From the NCBI GenBank assembly GCA_903868285.1, contig CAIPUP010000157.1, positions 1-15,529 of the forward strand: a stretch of DNA of 15,529 bases. The letters run 5' to 3'. Positions within the stretch are counted from its first letter, which is position 1; every line of letters starts with the position of its first letter. The translations under genes and the position numbers were made by a program. The notes beneath the pieces are model-generated. The model was given only the letters and a program-made list of their open reading frames with translations, had not been told where the DNA came from and made no database searches. This document shows positions 9,462 to 15,529 of this stretch, in pieces. The stretch is from an uncultured beta proteobacterium (GTDB taxonomy: Bacteria; Pseudomonadota; Gammaproteobacteria; Burkholderiales; SG8-39).

Positions 9462-10541
9462 ATGTCACAGAACGAGAATAGCCAGGACATCGCGCGCCAT
9501 CGCGCCGCGATTGATGCCCTGGATCTGCAGCTGGTGCAGTTGCTGAACCAGCGTGCCGGCCATGCCCAGGCCATCGGCCATGCCAAGGGCGGCGCACCGG
9601 CTTACCGGCCGGAGCGCGAGGCGCAGGTGCTGGACAACGCCCGTCGCGCCAATGCCGGGCCGCTATCGGATGCCGCAGTGCGCCAGGTGCTGGTGGAAGT
9701 GATGTCGGCCTGTCGCGGCCTGGAGCAGTCGCTGACGGTGAGCTATCTCGGGCCGCAGGGGACGTTCAGCGAAATGGCGCTGTATCAGCATTTCGGTCAT
9801 GCGGTCGAGGGCATGCCATGCGCTTCCATCGATGAGGTGTTTCGCAGTGCCGAGAGTGGCAGCGCCAACTTTGCCGTGGTGCCGGTGGAGAACTCGACCG
9901 AGGGCGTGATCGCCCGCACACTCGATTTGCTGCTCAGCACCGGTCTCATCATCTGTGGCGAGATTGAACTGCGGGTGCATCAGAACCTGATGACCCGCAG
10001 CGGCAATCGCGATGGCGTGAAGCGGGTCTATTCCCATCCGCAGTCGCTGGCGCAATGCCATGGCTGGCTCAATGCCCACCTGCCCGGCGCCGAGCGCATG
10101 CCCTTGTCCTCCAATGCCGAGGCGGCGCGGCGTGCATCGCAGGAGCCAGACTGCGCTGCCATCGGCCCGGCCATTGCGGCCGAACGCTATGGCTTGCAGA
10201 TCGTCGATGCCAGCATCGAGGACGACAGCCGCAACCGCACCCGTTTTCTGGTGCTGGGCAATCGCCTGCCAGGCGCCAGCGGACGTGACCGTACCTCGCT
10301 GGTGTTGTCGGCGCATAACCGGCCCGGTGCGGTGCATGACCTGATCGCTGCCTTTGCTGCGAACGGCGTGTCGATGAGTCGCATCGAATCGCGTCCGGCG
10401 CGCACCGGTCAGTGGGAGTACCTGTTCTACATCGATATCGTCGGCCATCAGGACGATGCGCCGGTGGCCAAGGCGCTGGCCGAGGTGGCGCAGAAAGCGC
10501 CCTTCATGAAAATCTTCGGCAGTTATCCGGCGGTGTTCTGA
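9462..10541 (+). CDS. pheA: bifunctional chorismate mutase/prephenate dehydratase (P-protein)
   Basis: Converts chorismate to prephenate and prephenate to phenylpyruvate, the committed steps to phenylalanine. The 359-residue protein has an AroQ-type chorismate mutase helix bundle (about 8-90, with DALDLQLVQLLNQRA), a prephenate dehydratase domain (about 92-268, starting VSYLGPQGTFSE, with VPVENSTEGV and catalytic T260-R261-F262), and a C-terminal ACT domain (about 278-358) with the ESRP motif at 309-312. The ACT domain predicts feedback inhibition by phenylalanine; its first motif reads RPGAVHDL where GAL(V) is common. CAGGAG is 8 bases before the ATG. No leader peptide rich in Phe codons was seen upstream, so attenuation is not supported. 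hisC follows after 87 bp. Confidence 0.97.
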   Translation: MSQNENSQDIARHRAAIDALDLQLVQLLNQRAGHAQAIGHAKGGAPAYRPEREAQVLDNARRANAGPLSDAAVRQVLVEVMSACRGLEQSLTVSYLGPQGTFSEMALYQHFGHAVEGMPCASIDEVFRSAESGSANFAVVPVENSTEGVIARTLDLLLSTGLIICGEIELRVHQNLMTRSGNRDGVKRVYSHPQSLAQCHGWLNAHLPGAERMPLSSNAEAARRASQEPDCAAIGPAIAAERYGLQIVDASIEDDSRNRTRFLVLGNRLPGASGRDRTSLVLSAHNRPGAVHDLIAAFAANGVSMSRIESRPARTGQWEYLFYIDIVGHQDDAPVAKALAEVAQKAPFMKIFGSYPAVF

Positions 10542-10628
10542 GCCCCTTGGCTGCATTCCGCTGTTCAATTCCGTTAAAACTTTCCTACGCTATTTTCATT
10601 AGCCTTCTCTGAGTGATTGCAATCCGCC

Positions 10629-11798
10629 ATGTCTACCTCTGACCAGAAGCCCGATTCCCAGTCTGCTGCCGCTGCCTGCGACGACTACGCCCCGGCCCGA
10701 TACGCGCCGGAGTACGTCCGGGCCATCGCGCCCTACCAGCCGGGCAAGCCGATTTCCGAGCTGGCGCGCGAGATGGGCTTGCAGGAAGACGCCATCGTCA
10801 AGCTGGCTTCGAATGAAAACCCGCTCGGTCTGTCGCCGGCGGCGCGCGCGGCCATCGAGCGTGAGCTGGGCGAACTGGCGCGCTATCCCGACGGCAATGC
10901 CTATTCCCTGCGCAGCGCGCTGGCCAAACGCTATGGCGTGGCGATCGAGGGCGTGGTGGTGGGCAATGGTTCGAACGATGTGCTGGAGCTGGTGGCGGCT
11001 GCCTTCCTTGCGCCCGGTCGTGCTGCGGTGTTCTCGGCCCATGCCTTTGCCGTCTATCCGCTGGCCACCCAGGCGCGTGGTGCGCGCTGCATCGCGGTCA
11101 AGGCGCGAGACTGGGGGCATGACCTGCCGGCGATGCGAGCAGCCATTACGCCCGAGACCCGCATCGTATTTTTGGCCAATCCGAACAATCCCACCGGCAC
11201 CTGGCTGTCCGGGCCGGATATCGAGGCGTTTCTGGCCAGCGTGCCGCCGGAAGTGGTGGTGGTGCTGGACGAGGCCTACAACGAGTACCTGCCGCCAGCG
11301 CAGCGTCATGACAGCGTGGCATGGCTGAAAAAATATCGTAACCTATTGATTTCACGCACTTTTTCGAAAGTCTACGGCTTGGCCGGCTTGCGTGTCGGAT
11401 TCGGCCTGATGGCACCGGCGCTGGCCGATCTCATCAACCGTGTGCGTCAGCCCTTCAACGTCAATTCGCTGGCGCTGGCGGCAGCCGAGGCAGCCCTGGG
11501 CGACGATGAATTCATTCGCCGCAGCTATCAGATGAACCGCGATGGCATGGCGCAGCTGGAGCAGGGTCTGGCGGCGCTCGGCCTGCGCTGGATTCCCTCG
11601 ATGGCCAACTTCATCTGCATGGAGCTGCCGCGTCGTGATGGCGAGCCGCAGGCCGGGGTGATCTATCAGCGCTTGCTGCGGGCCGGGGTGATCGTGCGTC
11701 CGGTGGCCGGTTACGGCATGCCCGACCACCTGCGCGTCACCATCGGCACGCAACAGGAGAACGCGCTGTTTCTCAAGGCGCTGGCCGGTGCGCTGTAG
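10629..11798 (+). CDS. hisC: HisC-family aminotransferase (histidinol-phosphate / aromatic)
   Basis: Fold-type I PLP aminotransferase. The 389-residue product has LASNENPLG (59-67), the NPNNPTG motif (184-190), the LDEAYNEY segment with D214 and Y217, and the PLP lysine K247 in SRTFSKVYGLAGLRVG, all typical of HisC. It sits between pheA and tyrA and not with other his genes, so a role in transaminating phenylpyruvate, hydroxyphenylpyruvate or prephenate is likely; HisC enzymes of some bacteria serve both pathways. It is about 30 residues longer than E. coli HisC because of a polar N-terminal extension (about 1-25). The ATG at 10629 is preferred; a TTG at 10617 is possible. The Shine-Dalgarno sequence is weak. 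The AT-rich 87-bp spacer upstream could hold an internal promoter, but I could not define hexamers. Confidence 0.92.
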   Translation: MSTSDQKPDSQSAAAACDDYAPARYAPEYVRAIAPYQPGKPISELAREMGLQEDAIVKLASNENPLGLSPAARAAIERELGELARYPDGNAYSLRSALAKRYGVAIEGVVVGNGSNDVLELVAAAFLAPGRAAVFSAHAFAVYPLATQARGARCIAVKARDWGHDLPAMRAAITPETRIVFLANPNNPTGTWLSGPDIEAFLASVPPEVVVVLDEAYNEYLPPAQRHDSVAWLKKYRNLLISRTFSKVYGLAGLRVGFGLMAPALADLINRVRQPFNVNSLALAAAEAALGDDEFIRRSYQMNRDGMAQLEQGLAALGLRWIPSMANFICMELPRRDGEPQAGVIYQRLLRAGVIVRPVAGYGMPDHLRVTIGTQQENALFLKALAGAL

Positions 11799-11834
11799 CC
11801 ACGGCGCCAGCACCGCATCCACAGGATTTTTCGC

Positions 11835-12746
11835 ATGCATCCCCTCAACAAACTGGTGGTCATCGGCACCGGACTGATCGGCGGCTCGTTCGCGCTGGCG
11901 CTGCGCAAGGCTGGCCTGGTGCACCGGGTGGTCGGAGTCGGACGCCGACCCGAGACGGTGCTGCGGGCGCAGCAGCTGGGCATCGTCGACGCCGTCGGCG
12001 GCTATGACGCCGCCACTTTCGGCGATGCCGATCTGGTGCTGCTGGCCATGCCGGTCGGCCAGATGCAGCCGGTGATGCGAGCCATCGCGCCGTTGATTGG
12101 TAGCCACACCGTGGTCACTGATGGTGGCAGTACCAAGCAGGATGTGGTGGCCATGGCGCAGCAAGAGCTGTCGGCCAGTCTTGCGCGCTTTGTGCCGGCG
12201 CATCCCATTGCCGGCACCGAGCACAGCGGCCCGGAGGCGGCCTTCGACTCGCTGTATCAGGACCGGCGGGTGGTGCTGGCGCCGCTGCCGCAAACCGACC
12301 CGGCGGCGCTGGCCCTGGTGGGGGCGGCCTGGCAGGCCTGCGGCGCGAAGCTGTTCACGCTCGACGCCGCGACTCACGACCGGGTGTTTGCCACCGTCAG
12401 CCATCTGCCGCATCTGCTGGCCTTCGCCCTGGTGGAGCAGGTGGCGATGCAGCCGGATGCCGAGCAACTGTTCTCGTTCGCTGCCGGCGGCTTTCGCGAT
12501 TTCACCCGCATCGCCTCCAGCAGTCCGGAGATGTGGCGCGACATCTGCGTCGCCAACCGTGCCGCGCTGTCGCAGGAGCTGCAACGCTATCGGGCATTGC
12601 TGGATCAATTACAGCAGGCACTGGATGCGGCCGATGGCGCTGCCCTGGCCACGGTGTTCGCCCGGGCGCGTCAGGCGCGCGAGCAATGGATACAGGGCCA
12701 GCCCAGTTTGGCCGCCGGAGCGTTGGCCGCCGGAGCGCGTGCATGA
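11835..12746 (+). CDS. tyrA: prephenate dehydrogenase family protein
   Basis: Oxidatively decarboxylates prephenate (and possibly arogenate) for tyrosine synthesis. The 303-residue protein has an N-terminal Rossmann domain starting VVIGTGLIGGSFALAL (GxGxxG at 11-16), then VTDGGSTKQDV and the catalytic HPIAGTEHSGPEAA, with H123 matching the active-site histidine of TyrA enzymes, and a helical dimerisation domain. It is the monofunctional form without chorismate mutase. The residue following strand 2 is in GVGRRPE, where NAD-specific enzymes normally have Asp; this may point to NADP use, an inference only. CACAGGA lies upstream of the ATG. The C-terminus carries a duplicated LAAGA encoded by a perfect 15-bp tandem repeat. 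The stop overlaps the aroA start (ATGA). Confidence 0.94.
   Translation: MHPLNKLVVIGTGLIGGSFALALRKAGLVHRVVGVGRRPETVLRAQQLGIVDAVGGYDAATFGDADLVLLAMPVGQMQPVMRAIAPLIGSHTVVTDGGSTKQDVVAMAQQELSASLARFVPAHPIAGTEHSGPEAAFDSLYQDRRVVLAPLPQTDPAALALVGAAWQACGAKLFTLDAATHDRVFATVSHLPHLLAFALVEQVAMQPDAEQLFSFAAGGFRDFTRIASSSPEMWRDICVANRAALSQELQRYRALLDQLQQALDAADGAALATVFARARQAREQWIQGQPSLAAGALAAGARA
12708..12737 (+). repeat. perfect 15-bp tandem duplication at tyrA 3' end
   Basis: TTGGCCGCCGGAGCG occurs twice in direct succession (12708-12722 and 12723-12737). It encodes LAAGA-LAAGA and ends five bases before the aroA start codon at 12743. The duplication is in frame and therefore moves the aroA start without breaking the overlap. 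Confidence 0.95.
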
Positions 12747-14188
12747 GCCTGGGGTCCGAGGCTGCGGTCCGTCCGGCCTGGCTTGATCTGGCGCCGGTGG
12801 CGCGCGTAGGCGGCGTGGTGCGCATGCCGGGCTCCAAGAGCATCAGCAACCGGCTGTTGCTGTTGTCGGCGCTGGCGGCAGGTCGAACTACGCTGCGCGA
12901 TGTGCTGGATTCCGATGACACCCGCGTCATGCTGCAGGCGCTGCGCACGCTGGGCGTGACGCTGTCAGCCCAGGCGCTGGAAACCGGAGGGGAAGCCGGG
13001 GATGAAAAAGCCGGGGATGAAAAAGCCGTAGATGAAAAAGCCGGGGCCGGGGAGCTGCAGATAGAGGGGTGCGCCGGGCTGCCGCCAGTGCAACAGGCCA
13101 GCCTGTTTCTGGGCAATGCCGGGACAGCCTTTCGCCCCTTGACCGCGGCCCTGGCCATGGCCCGTGGAGAGGCGGTCGACTATCAGCTCTCGGGTGTGGC
13201 GCGCATGCATGAGCGGCCCATCGGCGATCTGGTGGATGCCCTGCGTGGCCTGGGTTGCGTCATTGATTACCTGGGTGAGCCAGGCTTTCCGCCGCTGCGT
13301 ATCGGAGCTGCCAATCTGCGGCAAGCGGCGCAGCCGGTACTGGTGCGTGGCGATGTGTCGTCGCAATTCCTCTCTGCCTTGCTGATGGCGCTGCCGCTGT
13401 CCGGGCGGGCGCAGCGCATCGAGGTGGTGGGCGAGCTGATCTCCAAGCCCTATGTCGAACTCACCCTGGCCTTGATGCGGCGCTTTGGCATCGCGGTGGT
13501 GCGCCACGGTTGGCAGGCCTTCGATGTGCCGGCGCAGAACTATCAGTCGCCAGGGACGGTGTTTGTCGAGGGCGACGCGTCCTCGGCCTCGTATTTTCTG
13601 GCCGCCGGCGTCCTGGGCGGCTTGTTGCCGCAGGGGGCGAGCAGCACGCCGGTGCGGATCGAGGGCGTGGGGCGCGACAGCATCCAGGGTGATGTGCGCT
13701 TTGCCGAGGTGCTCGAGCGCATGGGTGGCCAGCTGCGCATGGGGCCGAACTGGATCGAAGCCGAAACCGGCCCGGCTGCCCGGCGCGCCGGGCACCTGCA
13801 GCCGTTGGATATGGATTTGAACCACATTCCGGATGCCGCCATGACAGCGGCGGTGCTGGCCTTGTTTGCCCAGGGCACCAGCCGGCTGCGCAATATCGGC
13901 AGCTGGCGGGTCAAGGAAACCGATCGCATCGCCGCCATGGCCTGCGAGTTGCGCAAGCTGGGCGCGCAGGTCGAGGAGGGCGCGGATTTCCTGGCGATTA
14001 CGCCACCCCGGGTATGGCAGCCGGCCAGCATCGACACCTACGACGATCACCGCATGGCGATGTGCTTTTCGCTGGCCGCGCTGGGCGGGGTGGCGCTGCG
14101 TATTCATGATCCGGCCTGTGTCGGCAAGACCTTTCCCGGTTACTTTGCCGCGCTGGCCTCCATTACCGGCGCAAAGGGCTCAGCATGA
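12743..14188 (+). CDS. aroA: 3-phosphoshikimate 1-carboxyvinyltransferase (EPSP synthase)
   Basis: Transfers the enolpyruvyl group of PEP to shikimate 3-phosphate, the sixth shikimate-pathway step. Key residues are present: K32 in PGSKSISNR, LGNAGTAFRPL with G127, T128 and P132, S-rich GDASSASYF, D364 in IPDAAM, K391-E392 in KETDR, and DDHRMAM. The glycine and threonine of the PEP loop are those of ordinary class I enzymes. At 481 residues it exceeds E. coli AroA (427): about 21 extra residues fall between K32 and G127, where a tandem AGDEK repeat occupies 85-99, and about 20 more fall before D364. The start at 12743 overlaps the tyrA stop as ATGA and precedes the conserved substrate-binding N-terminus by a normal distance; its stop overlaps cmk the same way. 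Translational coupling across all three genes is likely. Confidence 0.97.
   Translation: MSLGSEAAVRPAWLDLAPVARVGGVVRMPGSKSISNRLLLLSALAAGRTTLRDVLDSDDTRVMLQALRTLGVTLSAQALETGGEAGDEKAGDEKAVDEKAGAGELQIEGCAGLPPVQQASLFLGNAGTAFRPLTAALAMARGEAVDYQLSGVARMHERPIGDLVDALRGLGCVIDYLGEPGFPPLRIGAANLRQAAQPVLVRGDVSSQFLSALLMALPLSGRAQRIEVVGELISKPYVELTLALMRRFGIAVVRHGWQAFDVPAQNYQSPGTVFVEGDASSASYFLAAGVLGGLLPQGASSTPVRIEGVGRDSIQGDVRFAEVLERMGGQLRMGPNWIEAETGPAARRAGHLQPLDMDLNHIPDAAMTAAVLALFAQGTSRLRNIGSWRVKETDRIAAMACELRKLGAQVEEGADFLAITPPRVWQPASIDTYDDHRMAMCFSLAALGGVALRIHDPACVGKTFPGYFAALASITGAKGSA
12995..13046 (+). repeat. 15-bp tandem repeat inside aroA
   Basis: Three full copies of GCCGGGGATGAAAAA (12995-13009, 13010-13024, and 13025-13039, the last with two base changes) are followed by a partial copy (13040-13046). 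In frame they encode AGDEK, AGDEK, AVDEK, AG. The segment lies at residues 85-101 of AroA, in a loop where E. coli has only a short turn. Confidence 0.95.
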
Positions 14189-14874
14189 GTGACGGCCCGC
14201 AAGCGGCTGCAGCGATAACCGCCGTGCCGGTCATCGCCATCGACGGGCCGTCGGCCTCGGGCAAGGGCACGGTGGCACAGGCGGTGGCGCAGGCGCTGGG
14301 CTTTCATTACTTGGACTCCGGCGCGCTGTACCGTCTGGTGGCGCTGGCGGCGATGCGCCGCGGTCTGGATTGGAGTGATGAAACCGCCTTGGCCGCGCTG
14401 GCGGCGGGTCTGGAGGCGCAATTCGAGGGCGAAAACATCCGCCTGGCGGGCGAGGAGGTGGCCGAGGCCATCCGCAGCGAGGCCTGTTCTGCGGGGGCGT
14501 CGCGGGTGGCGGCAGTGCCGGGGGTGCGTCTGGCTCTGGTGACACGCCAGCGCGATTACCGTCAGGCCCCCGGTCTGGTGGCCGACGGTCGCGACATGGG
14601 ATCGGTGATTTTTCCCGACGCCGGACTGAAAATTTTCCTCACCGCGACGGCCGAGGAGCGGGCCCGAAGACGTCATAACCAGTTGAAACAAAAAGGAAAC
14701 ACTGCTAAGCTGGACGATCTTTTGCAGGATCTTCGCGAACGCGATGCCCGGGATTCGGCACGCAGCGTTGCCCCGCTCAAGCAAGGCCCGGATGCCCGTT
14801 TATTGGACACAACCTGCATCTCCGCTGCCCAGGCAGTGGCACAGGTGCTGGACTGGTACGGCGCGCCACGTTGA
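14185..14874 (+). CDS. cmk: cytidylate kinase
   Basis: Phosphorylates CMP and dCMP with ATP in pyrimidine salvage and nucleotide recycling; cytosolic. The 229-residue product matches the usual length (E. coli 227). The P-loop GPSASGKGT lies at 21-29, YLDSGALYR follows, and the nucleotide-binding motif VADGRDMGSVIFPDA and the lid-region arginines (EERARRRHNQL; LRERDARDSAR) are present. The start ATG overlaps the aroA stop (ATGA), so translation is probably coupled. A short N-terminal tail (residues 1-14) precedes the conserved VIAIDGP strand. The aroA-cmk-rpsA order is widespread in proteobacteria. Downstream lies the 180-bp rpsA leader. Confidence 0.96.
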   Translation: MSDGPQAAAAITAVPVIAIDGPSASGKGTVAQAVAQALGFHYLDSGALYRLVALAAMRRGLDWSDETALAALAAGLEAQFEGENIRLAGEEVAEAIRSEACSAGASRVAAVPGVRLALVTRQRDYRQAPGLVADGRDMGSVIFPDAGLKIFLTATAEERARRRHNQLKQKGNTAKLDDLLQDLRERDARDSARSVAPLKQGPDARLLDTTCISAAQAVAQVLDWYGAPR

Positions 14875-14929
14875 CCCTGCATTGCTCGTCCCGCGAGCAG
14901 GGCAGATCAGCCGGCAGTTCGGGTGGTAA

Positions 14930-14959
14930 CTGAATACGGTGGTGAAAATCCAGTAAAAT
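14930..14959 (+). promoter_or_regulatory. putative rpsA promoter
   Basis: TAAAAT (14954-14959) matches the -10 consensus at five of six positions. CTGAAT (14930-14935) lies 18 bp upstream as a weak -35 with three matches. Transcription would start near 14966 and give a leader of about 90 nt before the rpsA ATG. Independent expression of S1 from its own promoter, in addition to readthrough from cmk, is known in other bacteria; here it is inferred. Confidence 0.42.
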
Positions 14960-15054
14960 CAATCGCTTAGACTGGACGCTCACCAAACTGATAATTACCC
15001 CGAAGCTGACGCGTGGCGATCGCGATCTCGGGCCCCGACCTACAGAAGACCCCT

Positions 15055-15529
15055 ATGTCCTCAGCAGCCAATGTTGCCGGTGCCGGCAGCAACCCCATGG
15101 AAAGTTTTGCCGCACTGTTTGAAGAAAGCCTGTTGCGCAAGGAAATGCGCACCGGTGAAGTGATTACCGCCGAAGTGGTCCGCATCGACATGAACTTTGT
15201 CGTGGTCAATGCCGGCCTGAAGTCGGAAAGTTTCATTCCGCTGGAGGAATTTCGCAGCGATGCCGGCGAGCTCGAAGTCAGCGTCGGCGATTACGTCTCG
15301 GTGGCGATCGACGCCCTGGAAGACGGTTTCGGCGAAACCCGCCTGTCGCGCGACAAGGCCAAGCGCCTGGCCGCCTGGATGGATCTGGAAAAAGCCCTGG
15401 ATGAATCGACCCTGGTGCAGGGTGTGATCACCGGCAAGGTCAAGGGCGGCCTGACCGTCATGACCATTGGTATTCGCGCCTTCCTGCCCGGTTCGCTGGT
15501 CGACATCCGCCCGGTCAAGGACACCACGC
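15055..15529 (+). CDS. rpsA: 30S ribosomal protein S1, N-terminal part (runs off window)
   Basis: S1 unfolds mRNA leaders and helps them dock on the 30S subunit. The visible 158 codons are open to the window edge and cover S1 domain 1 (GEVITAEVVRIDMNFVVVNAGLKSESFIP...) and the start of domain 2 (VQGVITGKVKGGLTVMTIGIRAFLPGS), closely matching betaproteobacterial S1. The start is uncertain: ATG at 15055 gives a 14-residue Ser/Ala/Gly-rich extension and has AGAAG nearby; ATG at 15097 (MESFAALFEESLL) begins where many S1 proteins start but has no visible Shine-Dalgarno sequence. I prefer 15055. S1 genes often lack a strong ribosome binding site and are autoregulated through leader structure. The remaining domains lie to the right. 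Confidence 0.95.
   Translation, partial: MSSAANVAGAGSNPMESFAALFEESLLRKEMRTGEVITAEVVRIDMNFVVVNAGLKSESFIPLEEFRSDAGELEVSVGDYVSVAIDALEDGFGETRLSRDKAKRLAAWMDLEKALDESTLVQGVITGKVKGGLTVMTIGIRAFLPGSLVDIRPVKDTT

Noticed and set aside
13118..13140. Glyphosate-tolerant EPSP synthase
   Set aside because: The PEP-loop residues (G127, T128, P132) are those of normal sensitive class I enzymes.
14876..14902. Stem-loop just after cmk as a terminator
   Set aside because: TGCTCG (14883-14888) pairs with CGAGCA (14894-14899), but no T run follows. It may be a leader or weak structure only; cmk-rpsA readthrough remains possible.

Overview
The window is a GC-rich chromosomal housekeeping segment, most consistent with a betaproteobacterium. 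This rests on three things: the gene order gyrA-serC-pheA-hisC-tyrA-aroA-cmk-rpsA, the adjacent divergent block carrying ompA-ubiG-gph, and a short RmpM/OmpA-type peptidoglycan-binding protein with the GLCWRTG...WTPA...ECDPDL signature. The genus cannot be fixed from sequence alone. I see no phage, IS element, CRISPR array, toxin-antitoxin pair or other accessory cargo.

Left half, all on the minus strand (read right to left from about 5255): a small secreted OmpA-like protein, then an MtaD-type amidohydrolase 7 bp downstream, then the main OmpA/RmpM-like protein, a strong intrinsic terminator, ubiG (ubiquinone O-methyltransferase), gph (phosphoglycolate phosphatase, overlapping the ubiG stop), and a DUF455 ferritin-like protein. 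The extreme left end (1-119) holds the 5' part of ssrA (tmRNA), cut by the window edge. Its visible tag reads ANDERFAL before it is truncated.

Right half, all on the plus strand: after a 322-bp divergent spacer with a likely extended -10 promoter comes gyrA. It is followed by a tightly spaced amino-acid biosynthesis run: serC (serine/PLP), pheA (chorismate mutase-prephenate dehydratase), a HisC-family aminotransferase, tyrA (prephenate dehydrogenase), aroA (EPSP synthase) and cmk (CMP kinase). tyrA/aroA and aroA/cmk overlap by ATGA, indicating translational coupling. Together they make EPSP/chorismate, split prephenate to Phe and Tyr, and supply transaminases. rpsA (ribosomal protein S1) begins after a 180-bp leader with its own probable promoter and runs off the right edge.

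No undescribed system is evident. The least ordinary signals are 15-bp-period, in-frame tandem repeats in three nearby genes (gyrA tail, tyrA C-terminus, an aroA internal loop), a Met-to-Asp change beside the GyrA catalytic tyrosine, a second OmpA-like gene coupled to the amidohydrolase, and the unannotated partial tmRNA.
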